From M3007 sp964392655 (lineage in GTDB: Bacteria > Bacteroidota > Bacteroidia > Chitinophagales > Saprospiraceae): a stretch of DNA of 8,463 nucleotides. Shown in pieces: positions 1 to 5,831 of this stretch; position 1 is the stretch's first letter, and every line of letters begins with the position of its first letter. Made by a program: the position numbers and the translations under genes. Under the pieces are notes generated by a model that had not been told where the DNA came from, did no database searches, and saw only the letters and a program-made list of their open reading frames with translations. The stretch spans positions 1 to 8,463 of the forward strand of contig CAYMQY010000196.1 of NCBI GenBank assembly GCA_964392655.1, in the 5' to 3' direction.

Positions 1-196
1 TGCTGACTTCGGGACAACGCAGGTCGGCAATTTGCTGGCCATCCCTCACGCTCGATGAAGTTGAGGCATCGACCACGATGGCGAGACTCATCACCAGTCG
101 GGGCACGGGGGCAGGTCTCGGCGAGCTGCAAGCCAGCAGCAGCACCAGAGAACCCAGGACAAGGGAACGGCTACGAAAGAGAATCAGACGCTTCAT
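1..196 (-). CDS. Putative lipoprotein, N-terminal part, runs off the left edge
   Basis: Reading the minus strand from the ATG at 196-194 gives 65 codons without a stop up to the window edge. The protein begins MKRLILFRSRSLVLGSLVLL and then LAC, a textbook lipoprotein signal: basic start, hydrophobic stretch and lipobox L-L-A-C with the lipidated Cys at residue 23. A Ser/Pro-rich linker follows. Residues near 37-50 read LAIVVDASTSSS, whose D-x-S-x-S pattern after a hydrophobic strand resembles the metal site of a von Willebrand factor A domain, but too little is visible to claim that. A strong AGGAG sits six bases before the ATG and fixes the start. It is expected to be exported and lipid-anchored. 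The ribosome site is unlike the rest of the window, which suggests recent transfer or an assembly join. Function unknown. Confidence 0.7.
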   Translation of the reverse strand, partial: MKRLILFRSRSLVLGSLVLLLACSSPRPAPVPRLVMSLAIVVDASTSSSVRDGQQIADLRCPEVS

Positions 197-202
197 CGTC
201 GT

Positions 203-207
203 CTCCT
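203..207 (-). promoter_or_regulatory. Strong Shine-Dalgarno site of the lipoprotein gene
   Basis: On the minus strand the bases AAAGGAGA centre on AGGAG, six bases before the ATG at 196. This is a near-perfect anti-16S match at good spacing. Bacteroidota genes usually lack such sites, and none of the other six gene starts in this window shows one. Confidence 0.7.
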
Positions 208-307
208 TTCTGTGACCGAGCGGAAGCGAGGCTCCCCAAGCGAGAGCAGCGCCACCGCTGGTCAGTTATCCGCGGTGCCGGGAAGCCGTGCGCTTCGGGA
301 GAGGCGA

Positions 308-340
308 AACGTCGGCGAGGTTCACAACCTCGCCGACGTT
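308..340. repeat. Perfect 15-bp inverted repeat with 3-base loop
   Basis: Arms at 308-322 (AACGTCGGCGAGGTT) and 326-340 are exact reverse complements around the loop CAC. The folded RNA would be a very stable hairpin on either strand. No clear U-run follows: the plus side continues GAAAATTTAG and the minus side TCGCCTCTCC, so it is not a classical intrinsic terminator. It lies in the geneless space between the lipoprotein gene and the toxin remnant, upstream of the lipoprotein gene. It could be a protein-binding dyad, a hairpin in the lipoprotein leader, or an element end. Confidence 0.75.
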
Positions 341-352
341 GAAAATTTAGTT

Positions 353-412
353 CCGCATGGTGTTTTCACCAAACTGCCTCGCGTAGAGCCGCTTGGTGAA
401 AACACTATGCGG
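353..412. repeat. 20-bp inverted repeat (19 of 20 match) just downstream of the toxin remnant
   Basis: Arms at 353-372 and 393-412 pair at 19 of 20 positions (the one mismatch is G359 against A406), with a 20-base loop. It begins 24 bases after the toxin stop on the minus strand, which would suit a transcription terminator for the toxin-antitoxin unit. On the minus strand the hairpin is followed by AACTAAATTTTC, only a weak U-rich tail. A mobile-element end or recombination site is an alternative, but no transposase or integrase is visible. Confidence 0.65.
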
Positions 413-436
413 GGCGGAAACGTAAATCTGAATTAT

Positions 437-793
437 TCACATGCTATAATGCACGAAATTGATATCCTCAATTCGGGCAAATATGCCATCGGCTAAAATA
501 AGCGGCAAATTATGTTCCATAGCAGTGGCAGCGATTATCGCATCAGGAAGTTTGAGGTTGTGCTTGCGGCGCAATTCAATTGTCCTTTCCTTGATGGTGG
601 GACTTATGTCAAATACCTGACAATCAACGATAAATTGTTTGATTTGCTTAATTTCCGAGTCCGTGATCCCAGGATAGCCCAACATCTCCATTTCTGTGAT
701 CACTGAAAGATATACCTAACGTTGATCCAGTAATGTTCCCAAAACTGAATCGCCTCCGAGAAAATACAATGCTATGTTTGTGTCAACAAGCAG
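437..793 (-). pseudogene. VapC-like PIN-domain toxin, disrupted by an in-frame TAG
   Basis: Reading the minus strand from 793, the frame gives LLVDTNIALYFLGGDS, then LLDQR, a TAG stop at 717-715, and then continues in the same frame as VYLSVITEMEMLGYPG to the TGA at 439-437. The two halves together make a PIN domain of about 118 residues with the expected acidic set: Asp of VDTN, Glu of ITEME, Asp of LPDAIIAATA and Asp of ADGIF. PIN toxins of VapBC systems are metal-dependent ribonucleases. The TAG is one transition from CAG (Gln), which fits at this site. There is also no ATG or GTG at the start: the frame is closed by TAG just before the CTG at 793. An ATG at 804-802 would join it if one base were restored. 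Restart at GTG 703 would lack the first catalytic Asp. A sequencing error is possible. Confidence 0.75.
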
Positions 794-959
794 CTAAGTT
801 CCATTCATCACGGATACGCTTTTGATAAGTTAACGGGTCTTCTTTCAACTTGAGGATACCGCAATACTTGGAGGCATTTAGCCGCTTCCCTGTGGGCAGT
901 CCCCCCAATGCTTTTTGAATTTCTTCCGCGCTCATGCGCTTTGATATTGTGATGGACAT
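783..959 (-). CDS. Small VapB-like antitoxin of a type II toxin-antitoxin pair
   Basis: A 58-residue protein starting MSITISKRMSAEEIQKAL and ending KRIRDEWNLAAC. A short N-terminal strand, then a helix, then the conserved-looking Y-x-G-x-L-K and Y-Q-K-x-x-R-D-E-W segment is the pattern I know from small Bacteroidota antitoxins paired with PIN toxins. The N-terminal strand would form the DNA-binding dimer and the C-terminal part would wrap the toxin; that role comes from the family. The ATG at 959 is chosen; Met9 is an alternative start. Its stop overlaps the start of the toxin frame by about ten bases, as usual for coupled pairs. The tail NLAAC beyond DEW may be an extension produced by the same lesion that damaged the toxin start. 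The S9 peptidase gene ends 62 bases upstream on the same strand. Confidence 0.65.
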   Translation of the reverse strand: MSITISKRMSAEEIQKALGGLPTGKRLNASKYCGILKLKEDPLTYQKRIRDEWNLAAC

Positions 960-974
960 AATCGAGTGTTTTTT

Positions 975-1004
975 AAGATACAAGGTCGCGTTAAGCGCTA
1001 CAAA
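975..1004 (-). promoter_or_regulatory. Candidate promoter of the toxin-antitoxin unit
   Basis: On the minus strand TTTG (1004-1001) is followed after 20 bases by TATCTT (980-975), which suits the Bacteroidota -33/-7 arrangement; read as a sigma-70 type, TTGTAG and TATCTT are 17 bases apart. A near-palindrome GCGTTAAGCGC (988-998) lies in the spacer and could be an autoregulatory operator. The -7 box is imperfect. Confidence 0.4.
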
Positions 1005-1021
1005 ACTACAAAAATCCGAGA

Positions 1022-3208
1022 CTACTGCCGCACCGCCTCCTCCTTCATGCCCAGTACGCCCATCATCCACGACAGTTCCAGCGCCCGCTCTTTCAGCCGC
1101 TCGAAACGCCCCGAAGAGCCGCCGTGCGAGCCGGTCATGTTGGTTTTGAAAAGCAGCGGATTGCGGTCGGTTTTCAGATCGCGGAGTTTGGCCACCCACT
1201 TGGCCGGCTCGAAGTACTGCACCTGCGAGTCGGAAAACGACGTGAGCACGAGCAGGTGCGGGTAGTCCTGTGCTTTCACGTTGTCGTAGGGCGAGTACTG
1301 CTTCATGTACTCGTAGTCTTCCTTCACGGCGGGATTGCCCCATTCGGTGTACTCGCCGGTGGTGAGCGGGATGCTGGGGTCGCTCATGGTGGTGAGCACG
1401 TCCACAAACGGTACGCCTGCGATGATGCCGCGGAACTGGCCGGGCGCCATGTTGGCTACGGCGCCCATGAGCAGGCCGCCGGCAGAGCGTCCGCTCGCAA
1501 ACAAGCGGTCGGCGCTGGTGTATTTTTCGGCGCAGAGGGCGGCGGCGCAGTCAATGAAGTCGTTGAACGTGTTCATTTTGCGCTGCATTTTGCCGTCGTC
1601 GTACCAGCCGTAGCCCATTTCGGTGCCGCCGCGGATGTGCGCAATGGCGTACACGATGCCCCGGTCGAGCATGCTCAGGGCGTCGCGGTTGAACGAGGGA
1701 TCGTAGGCAAACCCGTACGAGCCGTAGCCCACGAGCATGCAGGGCGCGCTACCGTCGCGCTTGAGGCCTTTTTTGTACACCAGCGAGATGGGCACCTGCT
1801 TGCCGTCGCGGGCTTTGGCCCAGATGAACTCCGTGGCGTAGTTGTTGGAGTCGAAACCGCCGAGCACTGGGTCGGTTTTGCGCAGTGTCTTTTGGCGGGT
1901 TTCCATGTCGTAGTCGAAAATGGAGCCGGGGGTTTTCAGCGAGGAAAACCGGTAGCGCAGGTTTTTGCTGTTGAATTCGGCGTTCACGTCGGGATTGACG
2001 GTGTAGGTCGGCTCACCGAAGTCGAGGTAATGCTCTTGCCGGTCGCTCCAGCGGATGACGCGCAGTTGCTTGAGGCCGCCTTTGCGCTCGGTGGTCACGA
2101 GGTAGTCCTGAAACACCTCGATGCCGTCGAGCAGTACGTCGGGGCGGTGGGGAAGGAGTTCCGTCCAGTTTTCCTGCGTTGGCTTGTCCACCGGCGTTTC
2201 CATGAGGCGGAAATTGCGGGCATTCCAGTTGGTACGGATCAGGAACTTGTCGCCGCGGTGCTCCACCTCGTAGTAAAAATCTTTTTCCTTGGGCCGGATC
2301 ACCTGAAACGCGCCCGTCGGGTTGTCGGCTTTCAGGAAGTGCGTTTCGAGGTTGTCGGTGTAGCCGTGGTTGACAAAGATATACTGGTCGGATTTGGACT
2401 TGTTGAGGTACAGGTACAGGGTCTCGTCTTTTTCCTCCAGCACCACGGCATCGCTCTTGCCGTCGCCGCCGATGGTGTGGCGGCGGATTTTGTCGTTGCG
2501 CAGCGTGACGGGATCTTTGGTTTCGTAAAACAGGTACCGGCTGTCGCTTGCCCAGGCCGAAGAGCCGGCCAGTTGGCCGCTGAACTTGTCGCCAAGCAAT
2601 TTGCCGGTACGCAGGTCTTTGATCTGGCCTTCGAACAGATTTCGGCCGCTGTAGTCCACCACGTAGAACAGCAAGTTGTTGTCGGGGCTGACGCTCAGGC
2701 CGACGACTAAGCAGTACGGTTTGCCGGCGGCCAGTTCGTTCACGTTGACGAGCACCTCCTCCGGGGCTTCGGTGCTGCCTTTTTTCCGGCAGTAAATCGG
2801 GTATTCCTTGCCCGACTCGAAGCGGGCGTAGTACCAGTAGCCGTTTTTGAGGTAGGGCACACTGTTGTCGTCCTGCTTGATGCGGGACTTCATTTCCTCG
2901 AAAATTTTGGCTTGCAGGTCGGCTACCGGCGCCAGCACGGAGTCGGCGTATCGGTTTTCGGCTTCGAGGTAAGCGGTCACGGCCGGGTTTTCGCGCTCGT
3001 TGAGCCAGTAGTAGTCGTCGGTGCGCGTGTCGCCGGAAGCGGAGACGAGTTGTTTGGGTTTCTTTTCCGGGCGCGGGGCCGTGTATTGTTCCGGGTTAAA
3101 CACTGAGGGTGGCAATGGATCGGGCGTGTTTGATGGTGAAGACGATTGCCGGCAGGCGGCGGTCAGGAGGCAAAGAAAAGCAAGGGCGGCAGACGTGCGT
3201 TTGAACAT
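1022..3208 (-). CDS. Oligopeptidase B-like S9 serine peptidase with lipoprotein signal
   Basis: A 728-residue prolyl oligopeptidase family protein, best fitting oligopeptidase B (S9A), which cuts peptides after basic residues. The N-terminal half (about 60-430) should be the beta-propeller and the C-terminal third the alpha/beta hydrolase. The triad is Ser575 (GRSAGG), Asp660 (SFSDSQV) and His695 (GSHGGSSGRFE); the gaps of 85 and 35 equal those I recall for the E. coli enzyme (532, 617, 652). The start at 3208 gives MFKRTSAALAFLCLLTAAC, a lipoprotein signal with Cys19, although Thr at -3 is not ideal. The upstream in-frame start at 3319 would overlap the divergent kinase gene and bury the signal. 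Most oligopeptidases B are cytosolic, so this one is predicted to be periplasmic or membrane-anchored. In the specificity loop it reads GEYTEWGNP, with Thr621 where the enterobacterial enzymes have a second Glu. Confidence 0.93.
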   Translation of the reverse strand: MFKRTSAALAFLCLLTAACRQSSSPSNTPDPLPPSVFNPEQYTAPRPEKKPKQLVSASGDTRTDDYYWLNERENPAVTAYLEAENRYADSVLAPVADLQAKIFEEMKSRIKQDDNSVPYLKNGYWYYARFESGKEYPIYCRKKGSTEAPEEVLVNVNELAAGKPYCLVVGLSVSPDNNLLFYVVDYSGRNLFEGQIKDLRTGKLLGDKFSGQLAGSSAWASDSRYLFYETKDPVTLRNDKIRRHTIGGDGKSDAVVLEEKDETLYLYLNKSKSDQYIFVNHGYTDNLETHFLKADNPTGAFQVIRPKEKDFYYEVEHRGDKFLIRTNWNARNFRLMETPVDKPTQENWTELLPHRPDVLLDGIEVFQDYLVTTERKGGLKQLRVIRWSDRQEHYLDFGEPTYTVNPDVNAEFNSKNLRYRFSSLKTPGSIFDYDMETRQKTLRKTDPVLGGFDSNNYATEFIWAKARDGKQVPISLVYKKGLKRDGSAPCMLVGYGSYGFAYDPSFNRDALSMLDRGIVYAIAHIRGGTEMGYGWYDDGKMQRKMNTFNDFIDCAAALCAEKYTSADRLFASGRSAGGLLMGAVANMAPGQFRGIIAGVPFVDVLTTMSDPSIPLTTGEYTEWGNPAVKEDYEYMKQYSPYDNVKAQDYPHLLVLTSFSDSQVQYFEPAKWVAKLRDLKTDRNPLLFKTNMTGSHGGSSGRFERLKERALELSWMMGVLGMKEEAVRQ

Positions 3209-3211
3209 AGG

Positions 3212-3247
3212 GCAATTTTTTACGGCCAAAAGTCGGTAAAAAATTGC
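3212..3247. promoter_or_regulatory. Perfect 12-bp dyad between divergent peptidase and kinase genes
   Basis: GCAATTTTTTAC (3212-3223) and GTAAAAAATTGC (3236-3247) are exact reverse complements with a 12-base spacer. The left arm ends three bases from the peptidase ATG and the right arm ends two bases before the kinase -7 box, so the dyad fills the divergent space. A dimeric regulator bound here would cover the kinase -33 region and the peptidase leader. Alternatively, it is a hairpin in the peptidase mRNA that hides its start. Confidence 0.55.
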
Positions 3248-3249
3248 GG

Positions 3250-3257
3250 TACCTTTG
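3250..3257 (+). promoter_or_regulatory. Bacteroidota -7 promoter box (TACCTTTG) of the kinase gene
   Basis: An exact TAnnTTTG match lies 24 bases before the kinase ATG, which gives a leader of roughly 15-20 bases. No TTTG is seen at the -33 spacing; that place is taken by the dyad at 3212-3247. Confidence 0.6.
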
Positions 3258-3281
3258 CACAAGTAACCGAAGTGAAAAATC

Positions 3282-5186
3282 ATGGCCAACGCCCTTCTCC
3301 TTCCCGCTGCCGACCACACCCACCTGCGCCGCCTTTGCGCCGATCTGGAGCAGTGGGCATTTACCGATTTTGACCAGGCACGGGTAGCCCTAACCGAACT
3401 GCAGGCGGCTATTTCCCCGCAAACTCCTGCAGATATTCGGTTGGCCTGCCACCGCTACGGCGCGTTTCTGGAAAACCAGTGGCGCCACTACGACCGCGCG
3501 CTGGAGCAATTCGGACTGGCTATCGCGATCCTGGAAAACAAAGCCGAAGCGCTTCCGCTGGCGGAAATTTGCCTCGATGTGGCGGCTGTACATGTCAATC
3601 GCCGCGACTGGCCTGCGGTGGAACAAAGTCTGGATCGCGCCCGCCAATACCTCGGCAAACAGGAGGCTCCAAACTTGCGCGGCCAGTTGGCCTGCCGCGA
3701 GGGCTTCCTGCACCTGCACCTCGGCAATCATCGCAAAGCGCTCGAAAACCTGCAAGAGGCTGAGCGTATTCTGATTGGCCTCGGCGATAAGGCCACGCTC
3801 AAGGATTACTACATTCTGGCGCTTGCCATCAGTGGCCTAGGCGATCTGTACGAGCGGCTCGATGAAAAGGAAAACAGTCTGGATGCCTACCAGCGCGTGC
3901 TGCCCATTGTCGAGGAGCACCAGTTACGCCCGCGCCTGTCGTGGCACTACCTGAATGCCGGGCGTGCCGCACTGGCGCAAAATGTGACCGAATATGCCCG
4001 CGAATGTTTTGAAAATGTGCTTCAATTTGCAGAAGACGAGGAACTTGAAGCAAAAGCGCATGCGCTTACGAATCTCGGCATCATCGCTTTTTTGAACAAT
4101 GACAGCCCGCATGCGGTGTCGTTTCTCGACGAGGCAACTGCGCTGTTTCCCAACCCGTCCAAACCGGCGGATTTTACCAATCTGTCCAAAATTCATGGCT
4201 GGCGCGCCGAACTGCTCCGAAAACAACAACAACTGGAACAGGCCGAAGCGCAATTCGAGCAGGCGTACACATTCGGCCAGCAGGGGCAAGACCTGAACTA
4301 TGTGGCGCACGTTTGCCAGGCTCTCGCCCAACTTTGCGAGGCACGCAGCGACTACCAGCGCGCCTATCAGTGGCAGCGACGCGCCACGGAAACCACCGAA
4401 CAGCATTACCAGCATGTGCGCGACCGCGAGCGGCAGGAAATCGAAGCGCGGCACAACCTGGAGCGCAGCCGGCAAGAGGCGCAATTGGCCAAATTGCGGG
4501 TGGTCAGCCTGCAATTGCGCGCCCTGCATGCACAAATGAACCCGCACTTCCTGTTCAACGCCATGAACGCCATCCAGGGGCTTATCACGTCGGGACGAAA
4601 CGAGGAGGCCGAAACGTCGCTGGCGCGTTTTGCCAAACTCATCCGCAGCACGCTGGAATACTCCCGGCTCGAAGAGGTGTCGCTGGAAAAAGAGAAGGAA
4701 TTTCTGAACCTGTACCTCGAGGTGAATTGCAAATTGCGATTTCGCGACCGCCTGCTTTATAAAGTGGTGCTACCCGATATCGCCGATGCCGGCGAACTGC
4801 TCATACCGGCCATGATCGTGCAGCCGTTTGTGGAAAACGCCATCGAACACGGGCTGCGCCCCAAACTCACCGGTCGCCTGACGATTGAATTCCAACTTTC
4901 CGAAGACGAGCGCACCGTGCGCTGCGTGATTCGCGACGACGGCGTAGGTTTCAACAAGGGCAAGGAAAAACAAAAAGCGCGTCCGGAATCGTATCAAACG
5001 CACCGTTCGCGGGGCATGGAAATTACGCGCGAACGCCTCACCCTGTTGCACCAGTTGTGCAAAACGCCTCCGGGCAAATACATCAACATTGCCGACATTG
5101 GAGAAAAAACCGGCGGGAAGTACACCGGAACACAAGTGGATGTGCTTATTCCGGTGCTGGACGAGTGGCCTGTGCAAAAAGGCTGA
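3282..5186 (+). CDS. Soluble TPR-containing LytS-type sensor histidine kinase
   Basis: A 634-residue protein. Residues about 20-370 are helical repeats of TPR type (for example Gly-Asp-Leu-Tyr and Ala-Tyr-x-x-Ala patterns), then a charged coiled coil at about 370-415, then a His_kinase domain with the phospho-accepting His422 in MNPHFLFN. The ATPase part follows: N-box QPFVENAIEHG (Asn519), G1 box DDGVGF (552-557) and a G2-like SRGME (576-580). Such kinases phosphorylate a LytTR response regulator. In Bacteroidota relatives a signal peptide and a membrane helix normally sit around the TPR block; I see no hydrophobic segment long enough here, so a cytosolic sensor is inferred, with the TPR block probably binding a protein partner. 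The ATG at 3282 follows the TACCTTTG box and an A-rich leader. No regulator gene is adjacent, so its partner is elsewhere. It converges on the Uma2 gene with six bases between the stops. Confidence 0.93.
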   Translation: MANALLLPAADHTHLRRLCADLEQWAFTDFDQARVALTELQAAISPQTPADIRLACHRYGAFLENQWRHYDRALEQFGLAIAILENKAEALPLAEICLDVAAVHVNRRDWPAVEQSLDRARQYLGKQEAPNLRGQLACREGFLHLHLGNHRKALENLQEAERILIGLGDKATLKDYYILALAISGLGDLYERLDEKENSLDAYQRVLPIVEEHQLRPRLSWHYLNAGRAALAQNVTEYARECFENVLQFAEDEELEAKAHALTNLGIIAFLNNDSPHAVSFLDEATALFPNPSKPADFTNLSKIHGWRAELLRKQQQLEQAEAQFEQAYTFGQQGQDLNYVAHVCQALAQLCEARSDYQRAYQWQRRATETTEQHYQHVRDRERQEIEARHNLERSRQEAQLAKLRVVSLQLRALHAQMNPHFLFNAMNAIQGLITSGRNEEAETSLARFAKLIRSTLEYSRLEEVSLEKEKEFLNLYLEVNCKLRFRDRLLYKVVLPDIADAGELLIPAMIVQPFVENAIEHGLRPKLTGRLTIEFQLSEDERTVRCVIRDDGVGFNKGKEKQKARPESYQTHRSRGMEITRERLTLLHQLCKTPPGKYINIADIGEKTGGKYTGTQVDVLIPVLDEWPVQKG

Positions 5187-5192
5187 TTACGG

Positions 5193-5795
5193 TCAGTCAG
5201 GCTTGCGGAAAATGTCGTTGGCGCTGATCTGAAAGTCGGGCAGTGCAGGCGCTGCGGAACACAGGTCGTCGCCTTTGCAGATGATATTTTTGTCGCCGCT
5301 GTACACATGTACCTGCTCCAGACGCGGCGAAATGAGCCAGATGACAGCAACGCCGGCTTCGCGGTAGTCGCCCAACTTATCCAGCAGATTGTCCACAATA
5401 TCGTGGTCGGACACAATCTCGATCACAAAATTCGGCACCTGATTTTCCCGGTGCGCCATGCGGGCGGCCTGCTCGTCGGTGAACCAGGCCATGTCGGGGC
5501 GGCGGTGGACTTTTTTGAGGAAAAAGGTATCAATTTCCGGGAACAGTTTGCCCGAAACTTTGCCTTCGAACCGAAGCCGGGTGAATAGTTCTTGCAGGTT
5601 GTCGAGGATGTAGTACTGGTACTGGTTCATGTCGCGAGGTGTTTGTACCACTTCTCCGCGTACCCATTCGTACTTGTAGCCGTCTTCCCGCGTGAGGTAT
5701 TCTTTTTCAAAGACCTCCCAGGAGACAGTTTCGGTCGGCGCCGGTTGCCCGGCGGAGTTGGTGGCAGGGTATATTTCTGTTTTGGCAGCAGTCAT
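5193..5795 (-). CDS. Uma2-family (DUF820) PD-(D/E)XK nuclease-like protein
   Basis: A 200-residue protein with the Uma2 layout: an early helix with YEWVRGEVV (Glu48), then HRRPDMAWF (Asp101), PNFVIEIVSDHD (Glu126) and DKLGDYREAGVAVIWLISP (Lys140 and the Gly-Val-x-x-x-Trp strand). Asp101, Glu126 and Lys140 are the likely metal-binding or catalytic residues of the restriction-nuclease fold, so the core looks intact. The family is very widespread, often in many copies per genome, and its biological role is not settled; a DNA nuclease activity is inferred from the fold only. It has its own promoter box 17 bases upstream, just after the M16 gene, and ends six bases from the convergent kinase gene. 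No transposase or phage gene is next to it. Its codon use looks like that of the neighbours. Confidence 0.85.
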   Translation of the reverse strand: MTAAKTEIYPATNSAGQPAPTETVSWEVFEKEYLTREDGYKYEWVRGEVVQTPRDMNQYQYYILDNLQELFTRLRFEGKVSGKLFPEIDTFFLKKVHRRPDMAWFTDEQAARMAHRENQVPNFVIEIVSDHDIVDNLLDKLGDYREAGVAVIWLISPRLEQVHVYSGDKNIICKGDDLCSAAPALPDFQISANDIFRKPD

Positions 5796-5812
5796 GTTGC
5801 ACGAATTTTGGA

Positions 5813-5820
5813 CAAATCTA
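5813..5820 (-). promoter_or_regulatory. Bacteroidota -7 promoter box (TAGATTTG) of the Uma2 gene
   Basis: An exact TAnnTTTG match on the minus strand, 17 bases before the Uma2 ATG and 11 bases beyond the M16 stop. The leader would be only about 10 bases long. No matching -33 box is seen. It suggests Uma2 can be transcribed separately from the M16 operon. Confidence 0.5.
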
Positions 5821-5831
5821 CAGGTTGAAAT

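Noticed and set aside
300..420. Integron attC-like recombination site
   Set aside because: The stems are long and nearly perfect, but I could not find paired core sites of the GTTRRRY / RYYYAAC type at the right places, and no integrase is visible.
55..496. Two plus-strand frames of about 95 codons (55-342 and 212-496)
   Set aside because: They are antisense to the lipoprotein gene, cross the hairpins, have low-complexity Arg/Ser-rich products and no ribosome site.
960..1343. N-terminal extension of the antitoxin to 1343
   Set aside because: It overlaps the 3' end of the S9 gene in another frame and is Arg/Ala/Gly-rich. The 58-residue antitoxin starting at 959 matches the small antitoxin pattern by itself.
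1124..2710. A 528-codon open frame on the plus strand
   Set aside because: It lies fully antisense to the S9 peptidase, whose triad and family motifs are clear. The antisense product is rich in Val, His, Gly and Ala in the way expected from reading GC-rich codons backwards, and it has no recognisable motif.
5193..5795. Uma2 protein as a mobile-element or defence nuclease
   Set aside because: No transposase, target repeats or defence genes flank it, and its composition matches its neighbours, so it is kept as an ordinary member of a common family.
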